A stretch of 7,638 nucleotides of DNA from Waddliaceae bacterium. Its GTDB lineage: Bacteria > Chlamydiota > Chlamydiia > Chlamydiales > SLFE01. The DNA is taken from the NCBI GenBank assembly GCA_007124415.1, contig SLFE01000070.1, forward strand, positions 1-7,638. The letters are read 5' to 3'. The notes under the pieces were generated by a model, which was given only the letters and a program-made list of their open reading frames with translations, did no database searches and was not told where the DNA came from. The position numbers and the translations under genes are program-made. This document shows positions 6,036-7,638 of the stretch, one piece after another. Position 1 is the first letter of the stretch. Each line of letters opens with the position of its first letter.

Positions 6036-7365
6036 TATAAGGACTCTTAATTTCAGTTTCGTTTCCGTTGCCCATCATCTCATTGGTAACTTTGGGCACA
6101 GTGATAACAGTAATTGTTGATTGAGGAACATCGAGTTCAACTTGCTGCATATCGGTTCTTGAAGCGTTGAAAAGAGTGCCGACAAGCACTTGGCGGTCAT
6201 CGCGCTTCTCAACTCCGTCAAAGACGAACAAGGGGCCTTGAAGCTTCCGTTCGACATAAGCGTCGATTTCCTCGACCGTATTCAACTTTTCCCAGCCGCC
6301 GTCTGTCTTCACCAGCCAGTCTTTGGGGGTGAGGGTCATCCGCTCATTGCCCACCTCGAACACATATTGCGAACGGGTGCGGGCCGAAACGAATTTAAAA
6401 TTATCTTTGAGCTGCTCGGGAATCCAGCGTTCTCTGTTCTTTAACAGGTTGAGGGCCACTTTGTTTGAACCTTCCGGGTTCCAGAGCTCAAACGTCAAGA
6501 GCCTTTCTGAAACCTTTTTCAATTGCATCAAGGGCTTTCCGAACGTTTCGGGGCCGGGCGTCGCTTCGGACCACTGGCATCCGTTCCAGACAAGCACGTC
6601 CCCCTCGTCCACGAATACGGAATACACATCGTCTTTCTCGCCGAAATCAATCCGCTGCTTCCTCCCCTCCTCTTCGTACTCTTCGCCGCCATGCCTTTCA
6701 AAAAACTTGTCGGAGCCATACCATTTTGCCTTCTGCCTTGCCAAAAGAGTGCCGTCGACGCGGTTTTGCCCGATATCCCATGCCTGGCCGCGGTTGAACC
6801 GTGTGAATTCTTTTTGAGCCAAAGAAAACTCCGCCCTGTTTTTCGGTTCCTGGACGATCTCCCCCTCTTCATTGACCATGTAAACAGAAACGCTCGCCGA
6901 TTCGTCTTCGGGCTCGATCTCGATCCAAAGGGTTGTCGGGCTGTTGCCGGGACTGAATGTGTAGCGGGGAGGGTGCTGGGTCCTGTCGTAAAGCAAATAG
7001 AGCCTATCTCCCGGGGCCATAGCCCCTTGCTCGTGATTATTAGCCAATCCGAAATGCACGGCTTTCGAGTCGAGGTTCGCATCGGGACGGCCGTTGGGGC
7101 CGTAGTAGGTCAATAATTTTCTAAGATCGGGAAGCTGCATTTTCGGCGGGGTGTAGTTCAAGGTAAACAGATCGGTACCAATGGCGTCATAGCTTAATTT
7201 TTCAGGACGGAAAGCGCTTTGAGGCAAAACTTTGGGTTTAGGCTGGGCCTCGGAGACTGCAATGGATGAGGCGCGCGACAACGACAGCCCCCCTGCAATC
7301 AGCAAAAGGAAGGCGGCGCATCCGACGCTGCCGAAAGCGAGAAGCATCAGCCATTTTTTAGGCAT
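6025..7365 (-). CDS. Membrane-anchored protein of unknown family in the gspC position
   Basis: This 446-aa product is the first gene of the secretion operon. I chose ATG 7365 over the TTG three codons upstream because AGGGG (7376-7380) lies 10 nt before the ATG but only 1 nt before the TTG. Residues 1-4 (MPKK) are followed by a hydrophobic segment at about 5-28 (WLMLLAFGSVGCAAFLLLIA), a signal anchor or signal peptide with G/C at 15-16. The rest is hydrophilic: a Pro-rich linker (about 40-56, 72-79), a beta-rich part (about 117-170), an acidic run near 224-233 (GGEEYEEEG), then mixed segments rich in W and aromatic residues to a Q/T/V-rich end (about 405-427). No known domain is recognised. 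Position and topology match GspC-type linker proteins, but I see no HR or PDZ domain signature. It may correspond to chlamydial CT573 (from memory, unverified). Function is not established. Confidence 0.85.
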   Translation of the reverse strand: MPKKWLMLLAFGSVGCAAFLLLIAGGLSLSRASSIAVSEAQPKPKVLPQSAFRPEKLSYDAIGTDLFTLNYTPPKMQLPDLRKLLTYYGPNGRPDANLDSKAVHFGLANNHEQGAMAPGDRLYLLYDRTQHPPRYTFSPGNSPTTLWIEIEPEDESASVSVYMVNEEGEIVQEPKNRAEFSLAQKEFTRFNRGQAWDIGQNRVDGTLLARQKAKWYGSDKFFERHGGEEYEEEGRKQRIDFGEKDDVYSVFVDEGDVLVWNGCQWSEATPGPETFGKPLMQLKKVSERLLTFELWNPEGSNKVALNLLKNRERWIPEQLKDNFKFVSARTRSQYVFEVGNERMTLTPKDWLVKTDGGWEKLNTVEEIDAYVERKLQGPLFVFDGVEKRDDRQVLVGTLFNASRTDMQQVELDVPQSTITVITVPKVTNEMMGNGNETEIKSPYNDN

Positions 7366-7375
7366 TATTTGCAAG

Positions 7376-7380
7376 CCCCT
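7376..7380 (-). promoter_or_regulatory. Ribosome binding site deciding the start at 7365
   Basis: AGGGG on the minus strand, 10 nt before ATG 7365. The in-frame TTG at 7374-7372 would be almost adjacent to it, so the ATG is preferred. Confidence 0.55.
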
Positions 7381-7439
7381 AACAGTAAGTTAATTAGTGT
7401 TTTAATAGGACAATGCGTCCATTATATTATTCATACTTA

Positions 7440-7468
7440 ATTATAGACTGTTAGTTTATTAAAGGCAA
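7440..7468 (-). promoter_or_regulatory. Sigma70-type promoter of the secretion operon
   Basis: On the minus strand TTGCCT (7468-7463; 4 of 6 to TTGACA) and a perfect TATAAT (7445-7440) are separated by exactly 17 nt. Transcription would start near 7433, giving a leader of about 70 nt before the ATG at 7365. A second TATAAT occurs at 7426-7421, but its -35 position (AGTCTA) is poor. The leader contains the small inverted repeat GGAC-AATGC-GTCC (7408-7420). This is the only good promoter seen for the four overlapping genes. Confidence 0.55.
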
Positions 7469-7638
7469 ACACCTAGCGCGAAAACGAGAGAATTTCCCTT
7501 CTGCGTGTAAAGTGATTTTTTTAAAAAATTGCGTTTAATTAAAATTTTAAGTTTCAATACATTGAGATAAAGTAAAATCATTTTTTGCTTTAAAAAATAA
7601 TCTATGTTCTATGATAAGAATAGAATCATTAATGATTA
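7469..7638. other. AT-rich intergenic region, no gene seen
   Basis: Upstream of the operon promoter the DNA turns strongly AT-rich with several A/T runs and self-complementary patches, such as TTTTTTAAAAAA at 7517-7528 and TTTAATTAAA at about 7534-7543. No convincing ORF, tRNA or structured RNA is visible. A weak rightward promoter-like pair (TTGCTT 7585-7590, TATGAT 7610-7615, 19-nt spacing) could serve a divergent gene beyond the right edge. This part probably holds control sequences for one or both directions. Confidence 0.4.
7624..7637. repeat. Perfect 14-bp palindrome
   Basis: AATCATTAATGATT is a perfect two-fold symmetric sequence at the right edge of the window. Symmetry of this size suits a dimeric DNA-binding protein, but in DNA this AT-rich it may also arise by chance. 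No second copy is seen. Confidence 0.3.

Noticed and set aside
6523..7116. Plus- and minus-strand open frames (about 184-197 codons) within the first gene
   Set aside because: The long frame with the anchor segment and ribosome site explains the region. The others have odd composition and no start context.
7408..7420. GGAC-AATGC-GTCC inverted repeat as a leader riboswitch or operator
   Set aside because: The stem is only 4 bp with no further structure around it, so it is noted only as part of the leader.
7469..7638. CRISPR array, tRNA or mobile element in the flanks
   Set aside because: No regularly spaced repeats, cloverleaf, transposase frame or terminal repeats are seen anywhere in the window.

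Overview
The window holds a compact minus-strand gene cluster for the core of a type II secretion system (T2SS). In transcription order (right to left) it contains a membrane-anchored protein of unknown family, the outer-membrane secretin GspD, the cytoplasmic assembly ATPase GspE and the inner-membrane platform protein GspF. The genes overlap by 11, 11 and 1 nt, so they almost certainly form one translationally coupled operon. A good sigma70-type promoter (TTGCCT, 17 nt, TATAAT) lies just upstream of the first gene.

Organism: the order (unknown membrane-anchored protein, gspD, gspE, gspF, with no recognisable gspC, gspL or gspM) and the coiled-coil N-terminus of the secretin recall the reduced T2SS locus of Chlamydiae (compare CT573-CT572-CT571-CT570 of Chlamydia trachomatis, cited from memory). 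The coding DNA is fairly balanced in G+C and the flanks are clearly AT-rich, which would fit an environmental (Parachlamydia/Waddlia/Estrella-like) member better than Chlamydia itself. This is inference. Another Gram-negative with a minimal T2SS is not excluded.

Layout: 1-86 may be the 3' end of a rightward gene entering from the left. 91-133 is a large hairpin that could terminate both convergent transcripts. 147-502 carries two overlapping small leftward ORFs of unknown function, possibly one frameshifted gene. 503-599 is a leader with a possible -10 box and a small GC-rich hairpin. 600-1787 is gspF, 1787-3511 gspE, 3501-6035 gspD and 6025-7365 the unknown membrane-anchored gene. 7366-7638 is an AT-rich regulatory region with no gene visible.

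Function: GspD forms the outer-membrane gate, GspE drives pseudopilus assembly by ATP hydrolysis on the cytoplasmic face, and GspF is the membrane platform coupling the two. The first gene sits where gspC lies in classical operons and has a matching topology (short cytoplasmic start, one membrane segment, large periplasmic part), so it is a candidate inner-membrane/periplasmic partner of the secretin. No pseudopilin gene (gspG), which commonly follows gspF, is present in this window. The system shown is mostly a known one; the less-described parts are the first gene, the unusual ends of GspD and the small ORFs after gspF.
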